Source: Pontiella sulfatireligans (GTDB lineage Bacteria; Verrucomicrobiota; Kiritimatiellia; Kiritimatiellales; Pontiellaceae). From it: a stretch of DNA of 64,000 nucleotides. The notes below the pieces were generated by a model. That model searched no databases and had not been told where the DNA came from. It saw only the letters and a list, made by a program, of their open reading frames with translations. Below are positions 63,479-64,000 of the stretch, in pieces (the first letter of the stretch is position 1; each line of letters opens with the position of its first letter). The position numbers were made by a program, and so were the translations under genes. Location: assembly GCF_900890705.1 (NCBI RefSeq), contig NZ_CAAHFH010000001.1, forward strand, positions 2,604,001 through 2,668,000, in the 5' to 3' direction.

Positions 63479-64000
63479 CTACTTCCCGTGTGTGATCGCA
63501 ATTTCACCGTTGCCGATAAACGACTGTCCATCTTTGGTCTCCCCAGTCAGCAACACCTTGGTGCTGTCTTTACCCAGCTTCAGCCGTCTTCGCTGAAACT
63601 GGAGGAGCAGATCGACATCGCCGTCGGCATCAACGTCCTGCAACTCACGGTGGGTGGATACGGCTTCGGCAAAGCACACGCTGGCGGGATCGACGGTGGA
63701 GGCGTCGAAGGTTCCAGTCGTCAGAATCGCCACCGGCAAAAGGCCACCGGACTTGAGATTGATAGAGTTGCTTTTGGAACCAGGCTTAATATCGATCACC
63801 ACGTTAATGACCTGGAATTCATATGCCCCCATGTCCACCACAGCTTCGCCGTCGCGGTCGCCGTCCATGATCCGGGAGTTGCCGTCGAGGTCAGTGATGG
63901 AGTTGGTGTAGGAATTGGAACCAGCGTCGATACATGGCGAGTCAGGTTGCAACCGATAGTCGCCTATCTTTGCATTCATAAATTTTGGATTGTCGCTGAC
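63479..64000 (-). CDS. Beta-helix protein, C-terminal part (runs off right edge)
   Basis: The frame is open from the stop at 63479 to base 64000, so only the last ~173 residues are seen. It starts within the final helix coil (DNPKFMNAKIGDYRLQPDSPCIDAGSN) and continues with DGDRDGEAVVDMGAYEFQ, VAILTTGTFDASTVDPASV and DVDADGDVDLLLQFQRRRLKLG. Residue for residue it is a close paralogue of the 61918 product, and DNA identity over the last ~400 bp is high, indicating recent tandem duplication or gene conversion. The repeated Asp-rich segment probably binds calcium. Secreted by analogy with its paralogue. Confidence 0.85.
   Translation of the reverse strand, partial: VSDNPKFMNAKIGDYRLQPDSPCIDAGSNSYTNSITDLDGNSRIMDGDRDGEAVVDMGAYEFQVINVVIDIKPGSKSNSINLKSGGLLPVAILTTGTFDASTVDPASVCFAEAVSTHRELQDVDADGDVDLLLQFQRRRLKLGKDSTKVLLTGETKDGQSFIGNGEIAITHGK

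Overview
The window looks like accessory carbohydrate-degradation DNA from a marine member of the Planctomycetes-Verrucomicrobia group, most likely Kiritimatiellota (Pontiella-like). This is inferred from gene content: eight type I sulfatases (one cut by the left edge), large GH2 enzymes, secreted proteins with EF-hand and thrombospondin-3-like repeats, a PEP-CTERM protein, an SHD1-type protein, and no SusC/SusD pair or other outer-membrane glycan importer. Nearly every predicted product carries a signal peptide, and two sulfatases carry twin-arginine signals. No rRNA, tRNA or CRISPR array was seen.

Layout. 1-256 is the N-terminus of a sulfatase. 374-13529 holds four large secreted multidomain proteins on the minus strand. 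They share an unnamed ~180-residue module (seven copies in total) and a near-identical C-terminal tail, and carry GH29-like or esterase domains. 13920-18449 holds a PEP-CTERM protein, a small EF-hand protein, and a plus-strand NarL-type two-component system whose sensor ectodomain resembles two discoidin-like lectin folds. 18931-47368 is an uninterrupted minus-strand run of 15 genes with gaps of at most 36 bp and many 4-bp overlaps: a GH50-like enzyme, three GH2 enzymes, seven sulfatases, an esterase, a beta-helix protein, a metallophosphoesterase-LamG protein and a Dabb protein. It reads as one catabolic operon for a sulfated, galactose-containing algal polysaccharide (agar, porphyran or carrageenan type; the substrate is inference). 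47785-48324 is a group II intron reverse transcriptase remnant, and 48600-51353 is pyruvate phosphate dikinase (ppdK). 51637-64000 holds secreted repeat proteins (RCC1-like, FG-GAP-like, beta-helix), a truncated beta-helix gene and an SHD1-like protein.

Three DNA-level signals stand out. (1) A palindrome, CTATCCCA-N6-TGGGATAG, precedes four genes or operons next to the two-component system. In every case a -10-like hexamer starts exactly 20 bp after the TGGGATA half, which places the palindrome centre near -42. (2) A 15-bp palindrome of form TTCCA-N5-TGGAA occurs about 13 times. Inside genes it is read in different frames, so it appears to be maintained at the DNA level. (3) A direct repeat of TGCGCAT with a 20-bp period precedes three genes near the right end. 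Short palindromic interspersed elements occur at 3424, 48522, 61834 and 63331.
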